Shown here in pieces: positions 1 to 8,530 of a stretch of DNA of 64,000 bases; position 1 is the first letter of the stretch, and every line of letters begins with the position of its first letter. The position numbers and the translations under genes were made by a program. The notes beneath the pieces were generated by a model that made no database searches, was not told the DNA's origin, and saw nothing but the letters and a program-made list of their open reading frames with translations. The DNA is from Nocardia gamkensis NBRC 108242. Lineage in GTDB: Bacteria; Actinomycetota; Actinomycetes; Mycobacteriales; Mycobacteriaceae. The DNA lies in the NCBI RefSeq assembly GCF_001612985.1, contig NZ_BDBM01000003.1:1-64000 (forward strand). The letters run 5' to 3'.

Positions 1-449
1 AACTCGGAGATCACATCCATCGGCAACTTGCCCGCGACCTCATCGATCCAGTCGAACGAGCCACCGGCCAGCGCCGGTTCCAAATACGACAGCGTCAGCT
101 CCCGGATCCGCACTTCCATCTCCGCGACCCGCTTCGGCGTGAACCCCTTGAACACCAGTCGCCGCATCCGCATATGCCGCGGATCGTCCATCGCCAGAAA
201 CGACATCACCCGATGCGCATGCGGCCCCCACGCCGCCGGATCCAACGACACTCCATTGGCACTCGACAAACGCACACTGTCCCGAAACGCCGCGACCACA
301 TCCGCGTGCCGCGACAACGCCCAGAAGCCCAAAGCCGCATTGTGATACAGCGGCGCCTCGTCTCGCAGCCGCCGATACGTCGGATACGGGTCCTCGTGAA
401 ACCCATAGTCATACGGATCGAACGTCACCGGTTCCACCGCGGCGGTCAT
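1..449 (-). CDS. Cytochrome P450, N-terminal part (cut by window edge)
   Basis: About 149 N-terminal residues of a bacterial class I cytochrome P450. The start (MTAAVEPVTFDPYD) leads into the typical opening HEDPYPTYRRLRDEAPLYH. Residues about 85-105 carry the B'/C-helix pattern SFLAMDDPRHMRMRRLVFKG, where the His and Arg normally contact the heme propionates. The I helix, ExxR and heme-binding Cys lie beyond the left edge, so activity cannot be judged. An SD-like GGAG precedes the ATG. It is divergent from the aldehyde dehydrogenase operon and shares its promoter region, so it is probably the oxygenase that starts the same catabolic route. The substrate is unknown. Confidence 0.9.
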   Translation of the reverse strand, partial: MTAAVEPVTFDPYDYGFHEDPYPTYRRLRDEAPLYHNAALGFWALSRHADVVAAFRDSVRLSSANGVSLDPAAWGPHAHRVMSFLAMDDPRHMRMRRLVFKGFTPKRVAEMEVRIRELTLSYLEPALAGGSFDWIDEVAGKLPMDVISE

Positions 450-523
450 CGTCCACACTCCGAAACCGATAACACGTTCCGCCTCGCGGCAGCGTGCCGC
501 AACCGGGGCGAAGACAGATAGCT

Positions 524-538
524 GGACATGTGTCTGGA
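524..538. promoter_or_regulatory. Putative TetR operator, site 1 (P450 promoter side)
   Basis: GGACATGTGTCTGGA is the exact reverse complement of the 15-nt element that covers the start codon of the tetR gene at 5797. It lies 75 bp upstream of the P450 start. Its TGTC-N2-GACA core recurs next to the aldehyde dehydrogenase promoter. Inferred to be bound by the TetR protein encoded downstream. Confidence 0.55.
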
Positions 539-685
539 CAGTACCACTGCCCCACTGTTCCCGACAATGCCCCTCGGAACACCAACCGTTTCGCCGTGCT
601 GCACTCGACCCTCTCGCGCACACCCGGCCGGAGCACACCCCTTCCCGCTCGGCCCCGTCGAGAATGGCAGAGTTAGAACCTGTTA

Positions 686-739
686 TTGCCACGGATCGAC
701 GTCCCAGACTATATTCCGTACACGTGTCCAGACAGTATC
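686..739 (+). promoter_or_regulatory. Promoter and operator site 2 for the aldehyde dehydrogenase operon
   Basis: A -35-like TTGCCA (686-691) and a -10-like TATATT (710-715) are 18 bp apart. They are followed at 722-739 by ACGTGTCCAGACAGTATC, which matches site 1 in the pattern AnGTGTCnnGACAGTAnC. The operator would therefore sit on the transcription start, just before the GGAG ribosome site and the ATG at 750. Repression by the operon's own TetR is inferred. Confidence 0.45.
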
Positions 740-749
740 GGAGTAATCC

Positions 750-2219
750 ATGAGCAGCCTTCTGCCCGCCGACGGGTCCCGCCTGCTGATCGGCGGCAAG
801 CTGGTCGAGGGCGCCGACGGTGTCTTCGCGACGGTGAACCCGGCGACCGAGGAAGTCCTGGGCCTCGCCGCCGACGCGAACGCGGCCGATCTCGACGCGG
901 CCGTCGCCGCCGCGCGCACCGCGTTCGACGAGACGGACTGGTCGCGCGATCACGCCTTCCGCGCCCACTGCCTCGAGCAGTTGCGCACCGCGTTGCAGGC
1001 CCACGTCGAGGACCTGCGCGAGATCACGATCGCCGAGGCAGGCGCCCCGCGGATGCTGACCGCGGGCCCGCAGTTGGAAGGCCCGGTCGCCGACCTGGGT
1101 TACGCGGCCGGACTCGCCGGAACCTACGACTGGGAAACCGATCTGGGCGTGGCCGAACCGATGGGCATCAAGACCCGCCGGTTGCTGCGCCGGGAGCCGA
1201 TCGGCGTGGTCGGGGCGATCACGCCATGGAACTTCCCGCATCAGATCAATTTCGCCAAATTGGGTCCCGCGCTGGCGGCGGGGAACACCGTCGTGCTCAA
1301 ACCCGCCCCCGACACCCCTTGGTGCGCGGCGGCGGTCGGCGCCGTCATCGCCGAGGAGACCGACATCCCGGCCGGGGTCGTGAATATCGTGACCTCCGCC
1401 GACCACACGCTCGGCGCCCGGCTGACCGCCGACCCGCGCGTCGACATGATCAGTTTCACCGGCTCCACGGCCACCGGCCGCGCCGTCATGACCGGTGCCG
1501 CAACGACTTTGAAGAAGGCGTTCCTCGAACTGGGCGGCAAATCGGCGTTCATCGTGCTCGACGACGCCGACATCGCCGCGGCCTGCTCGGTCGCGGCGTT
1601 CTCGGTGTGCGTGCACGCCGGCCAAGGCTGCGCGCTGTCCACCCGGCTGCTGGTCCCGCGCGCCGCCTACGACCAAGCGGTGCAGGCGGCCGCGGCCACG
1701 CTCGGCGGGATCAGGCCGGGCGATCCCACCGACCCGCGCACGGTGTGCGGGCCGCTCATCTCCGAACGCCAGCGCGCCAGGGTCGAACGCTATGTCGACA
1801 TCGCGCGCGCCGAAGGCGGGCGGATCGTGGTCGGCGGCGGGCGGCCGACCCGGCACGAACGCGGGTTCTTCGTCGAACCCACATTGATCGCGGACGTCCC
1901 CAACAGCTCGACCGTCGCCCGCGAAGAGATCTTCGGCCCGGTGCTGGTGATCATCCCGCACGACGGCGACGAGGACGCCGTCCGCATCGCCAACGACTCC
2001 CCCTACGGCCTGTCCGGTTCGGTCTGGGGAACCGACCCCGAGCGCATCCGGCGCGTCACCGAACGCGTGCGCACCGGGACGCTGGGCGTCAACGGCGGGA
2101 TCTGGTACTCCGCCGACGTCCCCTTCGGCGGCTACAAGCAATCCGGCCTCGGCCGTGAGATGGGCATCGCCGGTTTCGAGGAGTACCTCGAGACCAAAGT
2201 CATCGCCACCGCGGTCTGA
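750..2219 (+). CDS. Aldehyde dehydrogenase family protein
   Basis: A 489-aa NAD(P)-dependent aldehyde dehydrogenase of normal length that oxidises an aldehyde to the acid. Visible motifs are the oxyanion-hole TPWNFPHQIN, the catalytic Glu motif FLELGGKSAFIVLDDAD, the catalytic Cys in HAGQGCALSTR, and EEIFGPVLVI with the C-terminal FGGYKQSGLGREMG. A GGAG ribosome site precedes the ATG. It is the first gene of a co-directional set (SDR, 3-hydroxyisobutyrate dehydrogenase-like, CMD-like, FAD oxidoreductase, TetR) with short gaps or 4-nt overlaps, opposite a P450. It probably oxidises an aldehyde produced after P450 or alcohol dehydrogenase action. Substrate not predictable. Confidence 0.95.
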   Translation: MSSLLPADGSRLLIGGKLVEGADGVFATVNPATEEVLGLAADANAADLDAAVAAARTAFDETDWSRDHAFRAHCLEQLRTALQAHVEDLREITIAEAGAPRMLTAGPQLEGPVADLGYAAGLAGTYDWETDLGVAEPMGIKTRRLLRREPIGVVGAITPWNFPHQINFAKLGPALAAGNTVVLKPAPDTPWCAAAVGAVIAEETDIPAGVVNIVTSADHTLGARLTADPRVDMISFTGSTATGRAVMTGAATTLKKAFLELGGKSAFIVLDDADIAAACSVAAFSVCVHAGQGCALSTRLLVPRAAYDQAVQAAAATLGGIRPGDPTDPRTVCGPLISERQRARVERYVDIARAEGGRIVVGGGRPTRHERGFFVEPTLIADVPNSSTVAREEIFGPVLVIIPHDGDEDAVRIANDSPYGLSGSVWGTDPERIRRVTERVRTGTLGVNGGIWYSADVPFGGYKQSGLGREMGIAGFEEYLETKVIATAV

Positions 2220-2252
2220 CCGCCGCGGGACAACACAGAGGAGCTGAACTCC

Positions 2253-3005
2253 ATGGCCCGTTTCACGGGAAGATCCGCCATCGTCACCGGCGCCGCTCAG
2301 GGCATCGGCGCCGCCTACGCGCAGGCGCTGGCCGCCGAAGGCGCGAACGTCGTCGTCGCCGACAAGAACGCCGAGAGCGGCGCGGCGGTCGTCGAGAAGA
2401 TCGTCGCCGACGGCGGCACCGCGGTGTTCGGACAGGTCGACGTGTCCGATCCCGACTCCGCCACCGCGCTGGCCGATCTCGCCGTCGCCGAGTTCGGCGG
2501 CATCGACCACCTGGTCAACAACGCCGCCATCTACGGCGAGATGAAACTGAACCTGCTGCTGACCGTGCCGTGGGACTACTACCGGAAGTTCATGAGCGTG
2601 AACATGGACGGCGCGCTCGTCATGACCCGCGCCGTCTGGCCGCACATGTCCAAGCGTGGCAGCGGATCGATCGTCAACCAGTCCTCCACCGCCGCGTGGC
2701 TGTATTCCAGCTTCTACGGCCTGGCGAAAGTCGGCGTCAACGGGCTCACCCAGCAACTGGCCTTCGAACTGGGCGGGTCGAACATCCGCGTCAACGCCAT
2801 CGCGCCGGGACCGATCGACACCGACGCCACCAAGGCGGTCACCCCGGAGGTGATCGTCGACGACATCGTCAAACGCCTGCCGCTCAAGCGGATGGGCACG
2901 CCGCAGGACCTGGTCGGCGCCTGCCTGTACCTGCTGTCGGACGAGGCGAGCTGGGTCACCGGGCAGATCTTCAACGTCGACGGCGGACAGATCGTGCGGT
3001 CATGA
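2253..3005 (+). CDS. Short-chain dehydrogenase/reductase (SDR)
   Basis: A 250-aa classical SDR. The cofactor loop is TGAAQGIG near residue 12, NNAAIYG follows, and the active site has Ser (NQSSTAAW) with YGLAK giving the Tyr-x-x-x-Lys pair. It ends in the usual VTGQIFNVDGG. An Asp after the second strand (VVADKN) suggests NAD(H) preference. It starts 33 bp after the aldehyde dehydrogenase behind a strong GAGGAG site, and its stop overlaps the next start. Likely an alcohol/ketone oxidoreductase of the same pathway. Confidence 0.93.
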   Translation: MARFTGRSAIVTGAAQGIGAAYAQALAAEGANVVVADKNAESGAAVVEKIVADGGTAVFGQVDVSDPDSATALADLAVAEFGGIDHLVNNAAIYGEMKLNLLLTVPWDYYRKFMSVNMDGALVMTRAVWPHMSKRGSGSIVNQSSTAAWLYSSFYGLAKVGVNGLTQQLAFELGGSNIRVNAIAPGPIDTDATKAVTPEVIVDDIVKRLPLKRMGTPQDLVGACLYLLSDEASWVTGQIFNVDGGQIVRS

Positions 3006-3880
3006 GCGCCCGCATCGGATTCCTCGGCCTCGGCAACATGGGCGCGCCGATGGCCGAGCGCCTGCTGCGATGGCCGGGCGGGCTGACGGTGTGCGACACG
3101 CGGCCCGAGGCGGTCGAGCCGTTCCTCGCGGCCGGGGCCGAAGCGGTCGCCTCCGCAGCCGAACTCGCCGGGCAGGCGGCGGTCATCTCCATCACCGTGG
3201 TCAACGATGCCCAGGTTCGCGACGTGATCACCGGTCCGGAGGGCATATTGCGCACCGCCGCGGCCGGCACCGTGGTCGCCGTGCACTCCACGATCAGCGA
3301 TCGCACCGCCGAAGAGCTCGCTGCGGTCTGCCGCGACCGCGGCGTCGAACTGGTGGACGCGCCGATCAGCGGCGGCGCGCCGGGCGCGAAACGCGGCGCG
3401 CTCGCGGTCATGGTCGGCGGCAGCGACGCGGCGTTCGAGCAGGTGCGCGAACCGTTCGGTTGCTTCGCCGATCTGATCGTGCACGCCGGGCCGGTCGGCG
3501 CGGGCACGCGCATGAAACTGGCCCGCAACCTGTTGCACTTCGTCTCCTTCACCGCCGCCACCGAGGCGCAACGCCTGGCCGAGGCGGCAGGTCTGGACCT
3601 CACCGCGCTCGGCAAGGTGGTGCGCCACTCCGACGCGGTCACCGGCGGGCCCGGCGCCATCATGCTGCGCGAGACCACCGCCCCGATCCAGGACGGCGAC
3701 TTCTGGCTGCCGATCCTGCGGCACGTGCGCGAGCTCGGGGAGAAAGACCTCGGTCTCGCCCTGGAATTGGGCGAACGGCTCGGCACCGAGTTGCCGCTGG
3801 CCGCACTCGCCATCGACCGGCTCGGTCCCGGACTCGGCGTCGGTACGGGCACCTTCGCATCGGAAAGGCAAACTTCATGA
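3002..3880 (+). CDS. NAD(P)-dependent oxidoreductase, 3-hydroxyisobutyrate dehydrogenase-like
   Basis: A 292-aa beta-hydroxyacid dehydrogenase. The N-terminal Rossmann motif is GFLGLGNMGAPMAERLL, the substrate-binding signature is DAPISGGAPGAKRGALAVMV, and the catalytic Lys lies in GAGTRMKLARNL, followed by the helical C-terminal domain. The family oxidises 3-hydroxyacids such as 3-hydroxyisobutyrate or tartronate semialdehyde (reverse). The start overlaps the SDR stop by 4 nt (ATGA) and the stop overlaps the next gene in the same way, so translation is coupled. Confidence 0.9.
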   Translation: MSARIGFLGLGNMGAPMAERLLRWPGGLTVCDTRPEAVEPFLAAGAEAVASAAELAGQAAVISITVVNDAQVRDVITGPEGILRTAAAGTVVAVHSTISDRTAEELAAVCRDRGVELVDAPISGGAPGAKRGALAVMVGGSDAAFEQVREPFGCFADLIVHAGPVGAGTRMKLARNLLHFVSFTAATEAQRLAEAAGLDLTALGKVVRHSDAVTGGPGAIMLRETTAPIQDGDFWLPILRHVRELGEKDLGLALELGERLGTELPLAALAIDRLGPGLGVGTGTFASERQTS

Positions 3881-4281
3881 GCGACAACGGTTCCGGCGAC
3901 ACCGTGCGGCAGCGCGGTCTGGCCAAGATGGCCGAGGTCTACGGCACGGAGTTCCAGGAATACCCCGGCGCCCACTTCGCCGTCACCGCCGACCACCTCT
4001 TCGCCGACATCTGGTCGCGGCCCGGACTCACCATCCGCGACCGCAGGCTGCTGCTGCTCGGCGCGCTGGCCGCGCAGGGCGCGATCGACACCGCGGGCAT
4101 CCAGATCGGGGCCGCGCTGCGCAACGGCGAACTCACCGAAGACCAGCTGCACGAGATCGCGGTGTTCCTGTGTCACTACGTGGGCTGGCCGAACGGCAGC
4201 AAACTCGACATCCTGGTGGGCACGATTGTGGCGCAGCAGAAGAAGGCCGCCCGCGCGCAGTCCGCGCCCGCCGAGCAGTGA
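3877..4281 (+). CDS. Carboxymuconolactone decarboxylase (CMD) family protein
   Basis: A 134-aa single-domain CMD-like protein. Residues about 25-120 form the all-helical fold with the hallmark LLLLGALAAQGAIDTAGIQI and EDQLHEIAVFLCHYVGWPNG. The paired CxxC of AhpD peroxidase members is absent, so it resembles the PcaC/decarboxylase side of the family. Translation is coupled to the preceding dehydrogenase by an ATGA overlap. The role is unproven; in catabolic operons such proteins often act on a lactone or carboxylated ring-cleavage product. Confidence 0.85.
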   Translation: MSDNGSGDTVRQRGLAKMAEVYGTEFQEYPGAHFAVTADHLFADIWSRPGLTIRDRRLLLLGALAAQGAIDTAGIQIGAALRNGELTEDQLHEIAVFLCHYVGWPNGSKLDILVGTIVAQQKKAARAQSAPAEQ

Positions 4282-4295
4282 AGGACTCGTTGACC

Positions 4296-5765
4296 ATGTC
4301 TGACGCCACCACCATTCGCCCCCTGCGCGCGAGCCGGGTCGAGACCTGGGACCACCGGGCCGACGTCGTCGTCGCCGGATACGGCATCGCCGGGGTCTGC
4401 GCCGCCATCGAGGCCGCCCGCGCGGGTGCGGACGTGCTGGTCCTGGAGCGTACCGGCGGCTGGGGTGGCGCCGCCGCCCTCGCGGGCGGCTTCATCTACC
4501 TCGGTGGCGGCACACCGCTGCAACGGGCCCTCGGTTTCGAGGACACGCCGGAGAACATGGAGACCTTCCTGCTCGCGGCGCTCGGCCCCGGCGTGGACAA
4601 GGCGAAGATCGCCGACTATTGCCGCGGCAGCGTCGAGCACTTCCAGTGGCTGGTGTCCTGCGGCGTGCCGTTCCGCGAGGCGTTCTGGGGCGAGCCGGGG
4701 TGGGAGCCGCCGCACGACGAAGGACTGATGTACTCCGGTGGCGAGAACGCCGCGCCCTTCAACGCGATCGCCGAACCCGCTCCGCGCGGCCATGTTCCGC
4801 AGATGGCCGACAAGCGCACCGGGGAGAAGGGCGGCGGCTACATGCTGATGAAGCCGCTGGCCGACACCGCGGCAGCGCTGGGCATCCGGGCGGAGTACGA
4901 CATGCGGATCGGGCGGCTGATCGTCGACGACGACGATCGGGTGGTCGGGGTGCTGGCCCGCCGCTACGGCAAGCCGGTCGCCATCCGCGCCGAGCGCGGC
5001 GTCGTGCTGGCCACCGGCAGTTTCGCCTACCACAAGGAGATGATCGAAGGATATGCGCCGCGACTGATCGGCAGGCCCGCCGCGGCGATCGAGGAACACG
5101 ACGGCATCGGCATCCGGCTGGCGCAGGCGCTCGGCGCGGAGCTGGCGCACATGGACGCGACCGAGGTGGCGTTCTTCGGGGATCCGCAGCTGCTGGCCCG
5201 CGGCATCCTGGTCAACGGGCGCGGCCAGCGTTACATCCCGGAGGACACCTACCCCGGCCGGATCGGCCAGGCGACGCTGATCCAGCAGGACAATCAGGCG
5301 TTCCTGGTGATCGACGAAGCGTCCTACGAGGAGGCGCTGACGACCGAGACCTCCACGCCGTTCTTCCGCCAGCCCCCGACCTGGGTGGCGGAGACCATCG
5401 CCGAGCTGGAAGCGGAGATGGGCCTGCCCGGCCAGGCGTTGCAGGCGACCGTGGAGTGCTACAACCTGCACGCCGCCGACGGCGCGGACCCGGTGCTCGG
5501 CAAGAAGCCGGAATGGGTGCGCCCGCTGCGCGGACCGGTGGCAGCCTTCGACATGCGCGGCTTCACGGCCGGTTTCACCCTCGGCGGACTGCGCACCGAC
5601 CTCGATTCGCGGGTGCTGCACGTCTCCGGAGAGCCGATTCCGGGATTGTTCGCGGCAGGCCGGTGCACCTCCGGCCTGTGCGCGGGCGGCTACGTCAGCG
5701 GCGCGTCACTGGGCGACGGCAGCTTCTACGGGCGCCGGGCCGGCATCGCGGCGGCCAAGAACTGA
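4296..5765 (+). CDS. FAD-binding oxidoreductase (3-ketosteroid dehydrogenase / fumarate reductase flavoprotein family)
   Basis: A 489-aa FAD_binding_2 protein. The dinucleotide motif VVVAGYGIAGVCAAIEAARAG is near residue 25, then ERTGGWGGAAALAGGFIYLG, and a C-terminal FAD segment IPGLFAAGRCTSGLCAGGYV. Family members remove or add hydrogens at C-C bonds of ketosteroids, fumarate-type or urocanate substrates. The ATG at 4296, 14 nt after the previous stop, gives the expected family N-terminus. It is the last enzyme of the operon before tetR. A desaturase/dehydrogenase role on a cyclic ketone is an inference. Confidence 0.9.
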   Translation: MSDATTIRPLRASRVETWDHRADVVVAGYGIAGVCAAIEAARAGADVLVLERTGGWGGAAALAGGFIYLGGGTPLQRALGFEDTPENMETFLLAALGPGVDKAKIADYCRGSVEHFQWLVSCGVPFREAFWGEPGWEPPHDEGLMYSGGENAAPFNAIAEPAPRGHVPQMADKRTGEKGGGYMLMKPLADTAAALGIRAEYDMRIGRLIVDDDDRVVGVLARRYGKPVAIRAERGVVLATGSFAYHKEMIEGYAPRLIGRPAAAIEEHDGIGIRLAQALGAELAHMDATEVAFFGDPQLLARGILVNGRGQRYIPEDTYPGRIGQATLIQQDNQAFLVIDEASYEEALTTETSTPFFRQPPTWVAETIAELEAEMGLPGQALQATVECYNLHAADGADPVLGKKPEWVRPLRGPVAAFDMRGFTAGFTLGGLRTDLDSRVLHVSGEPIPGLFAAGRCTSGLCAGGYVSGASLGDGSFYGRRAGIAAAKN

Positions 5766-5787
5766 CCCGCCCCGGCCGCTAGTAGGA

Positions 5788-5802
5788 TCCAGACACATGT
5801 CC
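5788..5802. promoter_or_regulatory. Putative TetR auto-operator over the tetR start codon
   Basis: TCCAGACACATGTCC covers the ATG of tetR (5797-5799) and is identical on the opposite strand to the site at 524-538. Lying on the start codon, it would suit autorepression of a short-leader or leaderless transcript. Inference from exact 15-nt identity. Confidence 0.55.
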
Positions 5803-6375
5803 GAACCCGATTCCGTCATTCTCGAGGCGACCCGCCGCAGGCTGTCCGGCAAGCAGGCCGACACCGTCGACAAGCTGACCCGCGCGGCGGTGGAAGTGCT
5901 GGCCCGGGAAGGATTTGCGGGCATGACCATCCGGATGGTCGCCGCGGCGGCCGGGGTCGGGACGGCCACCGCGTACACCTACTTCTCGTCCAAGGAGCAT
6001 CTGGTCGCGGAGATCTTCTGGCGGCGGCTGGTCGCGTCGCCGTCGCCGGTCAGCGAGGACGAGGATCCGACCGTCCGGGTGATCGCCGAGCTGCGGAACA
6101 TCGCCATGCTGGTGGCCGACGAGCAGGAGCTCTCCGGCGCGGTCACCAGCGCCCTACTCGGCCGCGATCCGGACGTGGAGCATCTGCGCGGACGGATCGG
6201 GGCCGAGATCCGCAAGCGGATCATCCGCGCGCTCGGTCCGGATCCGGACCCGGATGTGGTCGAATCGCTGGAATTGCTCTACGCGGGCGCGCTGGTGCGG
6301 GCGGGCATGGGTTACGGGTCCTACTCCGAGATCGCCGACCGCATCGAGACCTCCGCGCTGCTGATCCTGCGATAG
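5797..6375 (+). CDS. TetR family transcriptional regulator
   Basis: A 192-aa TetR-type repressor. The N-terminal helix-turn-helix (about 22-65) reads LTRAAVEVLAREGFAGMTIRMVAAAAGVGTATAYTYFSSKEHL, quoted here only as the span from Leu to Leu; its recognition helix contains GVGTATAYTYFSSKEHL. A helical ligand-binding domain follows. It lies 31 bp after the FAD oxidoreductase. The same 15-nt element occurs over its own start codon and in the P450/ALDH intergenic region, so it is probably the local repressor, induced by a pathway compound. Confidence 0.92.
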   Translation: MSEPDSVILEATRRRLSGKQADTVDKLTRAAVEVLAREGFAGMTIRMVAAAAGVGTATAYTYFSSKEHLVAEIFWRRLVASPSPVSEDEDPTVRVIAELRNIAMLVADEQELSGAVTSALLGRDPDVEHLRGRIGAEIRKRIIRALGPDPDPDVVESLELLYAGALVRAGMGYGSYSEIADRIETSALLILR

Positions 6376-6480
6376 CGCGGACTTCGCCGCACGACTTCCC
6401 GCCGGGTTGCCCGAAATCGGCCACGCGACGCGGGCATGCTCGTATCTTTGCCGTAGTCGGTGCAGATCGGAGTGGGAACA

Positions 6481-8067
6481 GTGCAACCTGGTGAGCTTTC
6501 CGCGGACTACGTCGTCGTCGGCTCGGGATCGGCGGGCGCGGTGGTGGCCAATCGGCTCAGCGCCGATCCTGGCACCACGGTGGCGTTGCTGGAAGCGGGC
6601 CCGCCGGACAAGAACAAGTTCGCGCACATCCCCGCCGGGTTCGCCAAACTGTTCCGCTCCGAGGTGGATTGGGACTACCTCACCACGCCGCAACCGGAAC
6701 TGAAGAACCGCGAGATCTACTGGCCGCGCGGCAAGATGTTCGGCGGCTCGTCCTCGATGAACGCCATGATGTGGGTGCGCGGATTCCGGGCGGACTACGA
6801 CGAGTGGGCGCTGCTGGCGGGCGAGGAGTGGGGGTTCGCGGCGGCGGTCGAGCAGTACCGCCGCATCGAACGTGTGGAGAACGCCCAGTACCCAGACGAA
6901 GGCACCGAGGGTCCGCTGCACGTCTCCCGTCAGCGCAGCCCGCGCGGTCTCACCGCCGCCTACCTGGCCGCGGTGCAGGAGGCGGGCTACCAGGTGGAGC
7001 CGCCCAACCGTCCGCAGCCGGAGGGGTTCAGCGAGACCATGGTCACCCAGCGCGCCGGCCGCCGCTGGAGCACCGCCGACGCCTATCTGCGGCCGGCACT
7101 GCGTCGTCCGAATCTCGCGGTGCGCAGCGAGGCGCTGGCCACCCGGGTGCTGTTCGACGGCACGCGCGCGGTGGGCGTGGAGTACCGCCACGGCGGCGGC
7201 ACGCACACGGTGACCGCGCGGCGTGAGGTCGTGCTGTGCGGCGGGGCGATCAACAGCCCGCAACTGCTGATGCTCTCGGGCATCGGCGATCGCGACGAAC
7301 TGGCCCGCCACGGCATCGAGGTGCGCCACCACGCGCCGGAGGTCGGCGCGAATCTGCAGGATCATCTCGTCGCCGGCATCGGCTACGGCGTCGCGGGCGA
7401 TTCGCTGTTCGGCGCCGAGCGGCCGCGCCAGCTGCTGGCCTACCTGATCCGCCATCGCGGCATGCTCACCTCGAACGTCGGCGAGGCGTACGGGTTCGTG
7501 CGCAGCAATCCGGATCTGGAGTTCCCGGACCTGGAGCTGGTGTTCGCGCCCGCGCCGTTCTATTACGAAGGACTTCAGGACCCGACCGAGCACGGGGTGA
7601 TCCTGGCGACGGTGCTGCTGCGCCCGCAGAGCCGAGGACGGATCACCCTGTCCGGCGCGGACCCGTCCGCCAAACCCGTGATCGATCCGCGCTACCTGTC
7701 CGACAGCGCAGGGGCCGACCGCGCCGCCATCATGGCCGGATTGCGGGTGTGCGCCGCCATCGCCGCGGAGCCGTCGATGAAGGCGGTGCTCGGCCCGCTG
7801 ATCTACCCGCCGCAGGCGCCCGCGGAACCGGAAGCCGTGCTCGAACTGACGCTCAACTCCTACGCCCACACGCTCTACCATCCGGTCGGCACCTGCCGCA
7901 TGGGCACCGACTCCGCCAGCGTCGTCACGCCCCGGCTGGAAGTGCGTGGCGTCCAAGGGCTTCGGGTGGCCGACGCCTCGGTGATGCCGCTGCTCATCCG
8001 GGGCCACACGCACGCGCCCGCGGTGTTCATCGGCGAGCAGGCGGCCCAGTTCATCCTCGCGGCGTAG
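6481..8067 (+). CDS. GMC family FAD-dependent oxidoreductase (choline dehydrogenase-like)
   Basis: A glucose-methanol-choline oxidoreductase of about 528 aa. The N-terminal FAD motif is [19 protein letters not shown], then the GMC signature [18 protein letters not shown] near residue 90, and the C-terminal catalytic region [13 protein letters not shown] with ...[19 protein letters not shown] at 6481 follows a GGAG site and is preferred over an in-frame GTG at 6460. The family oxidises primary or secondary alcohols to aldehydes or ketones with FAD. Being next to the aldehyde dehydrogenase operon, it may supply the alcohol-oxidation step. Confidence 0.92.
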   Translation: MQPGELSADYVVVGSGSAGAVVANRLSADPGTTVALLEAGPPDKNKFAHIPAGFAKLFRSEVDWDYLTTPQPELKNREIYWPRGKMFGGSSSMNAMMWVRGFRADYDEWALLAGEEWGFAAAVEQYRRIERVENAQYPDEGTEGPLHVSRQRSPRGLTAAYLAAVQEAGYQVEPPNRPQPEGFSETMVTQRAGRRWSTADAYLRPALRRPNLAVRSEALATRVLFDGTRAVGVEYRHGGGTHTVTARREVVLCGGAINSPQLLMLSGIGDRDELARHGIEVRHHAPEVGANLQDHLVAGIGYGVAGDSLFGAERPRQLLAYLIRHRGMLTSNVGEAYGFVRSNPDLEFPDLELVFAPAPFYYEGLQDPTEHGVILATVLLRPQSRGRITLSGADPSAKPVIDPRYLSDSAGADRAAIMAGLRVCAAIAAEPSMKAVLGPLIYPPQAPAEPEAVLELTLNSYAHTLYHPVGTCRMGTDSASVVTPRLEVRGVQGLRVADASVMPLLIRGHTHAPAVFIGEQAAQFILAA

Positions 8068-8098
8068 TGCCACGCGCGTCGCGGCGCCTCTACGCCGC
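8059..8098. terminator. Possible bidirectional terminator between convergent genes
   Basis: GCGGCGTAG (8059-8067) and CTACGCCGC (8090-8098) form a perfect 9-bp inverted repeat covering both stop codons of the convergent GMC and DoxX genes, with a GC-rich loop. There is no T tract, which is common in high-GC actinobacteria. Confidence 0.35.
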
Positions 8099-8437
8099 CA
8101 CGGACAGTCCCAGCGATGCGGCCGCCAGGGCCAGGTATGGCAGCGGGTAGCCGATGTGCGTGTACTGCCGCGCACGGACCACTGTCACCACCGCGCCGAC
8201 GAAGTAGCCGACCAGCCCGGCCGCCGCGGCAACCGCGATCGGCGGGACCGCCAGGCCCACCAGCAGCCCGGCCCCGCCGACCGCTTTGACGACCGCGAGA
8301 GGCGTCAGCCACGACTGCGGAACGCCGTAAGCGCGCATGTTCGTCCGCACCCACTCGGCGCGGACCACGTCTATACCCGCCGCGAGCAATGCGGCCGCGG
8401 CCGCCAGCACGGTGGTGACGACGTAAGCGATGTCCAT
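8090..8437 (-). CDS. DoxX family membrane protein
   Basis: A 115-aa small integral membrane protein with four hydrophobic segments: a start rich in Val/Ala, then VVKAVGGAGLLVGLAVPPIAV, AAGLVGYFVGAVVTVVRA and the C-terminal LALAAASLGLSV. The middle WLTPLAVVKAVGGAGLL matches the DoxX-like (DUF4267/DoxX_2) arrangement. It is divergent from a SigJ/ECF41-type sigma factor, a neighbour often seen for DoxX-like proteins with these sigma factors. The biochemical role is unknown; redox or quinone-linked membrane roles have been proposed for the family. Confidence 0.8.
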   Translation of the reverse strand: MDIAYVVTTVLAAAAALLAAGIDVVRAEWVRTNMRAYGVPQSWLTPLAVVKAVGGAGLLVGLAVPPIAVAAAAGLVGYFVGAVVTVVRARQYTHIGYPLPYLALAAASLGLSVAA

Positions 8438-8467
8438 GGCAATACCCTTTCGTCAGGTGGCGCGCCC

Positions 8468-8509
8468 GGTCACCTGGGCGCTGTCCGATCCGTCATCTCG
8501 ATGACGGAC
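8468..8509 (+). promoter_or_regulatory. ECF41-like autoregulated promoter with leader hairpin
   Basis: GGTCACC (8468-8474), a 16-bp spacer and CGTC (8491-8494) resemble the TGTCACA-N16-CGTC promoters used by ECF41-type sigma factors. TCCGTCAT/ATGACGGA (8490-8497 and 8502-8509) form a perfect 8-bp hairpin with a 4-nt loop over the expected start point. The element points into the sigma factor gene, which suggests autoregulation. Confidence 0.4.
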
Positions 8510-8530
8510 CATGGAGCGGAAAGGTGACCG

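Noticed and set aside
6154..8175. Long minus-strand open frame opposite the GMC oxidoreductase
   Set aside because: No motif, Arg/His-rich, and the plus strand encodes a full GMC enzyme.
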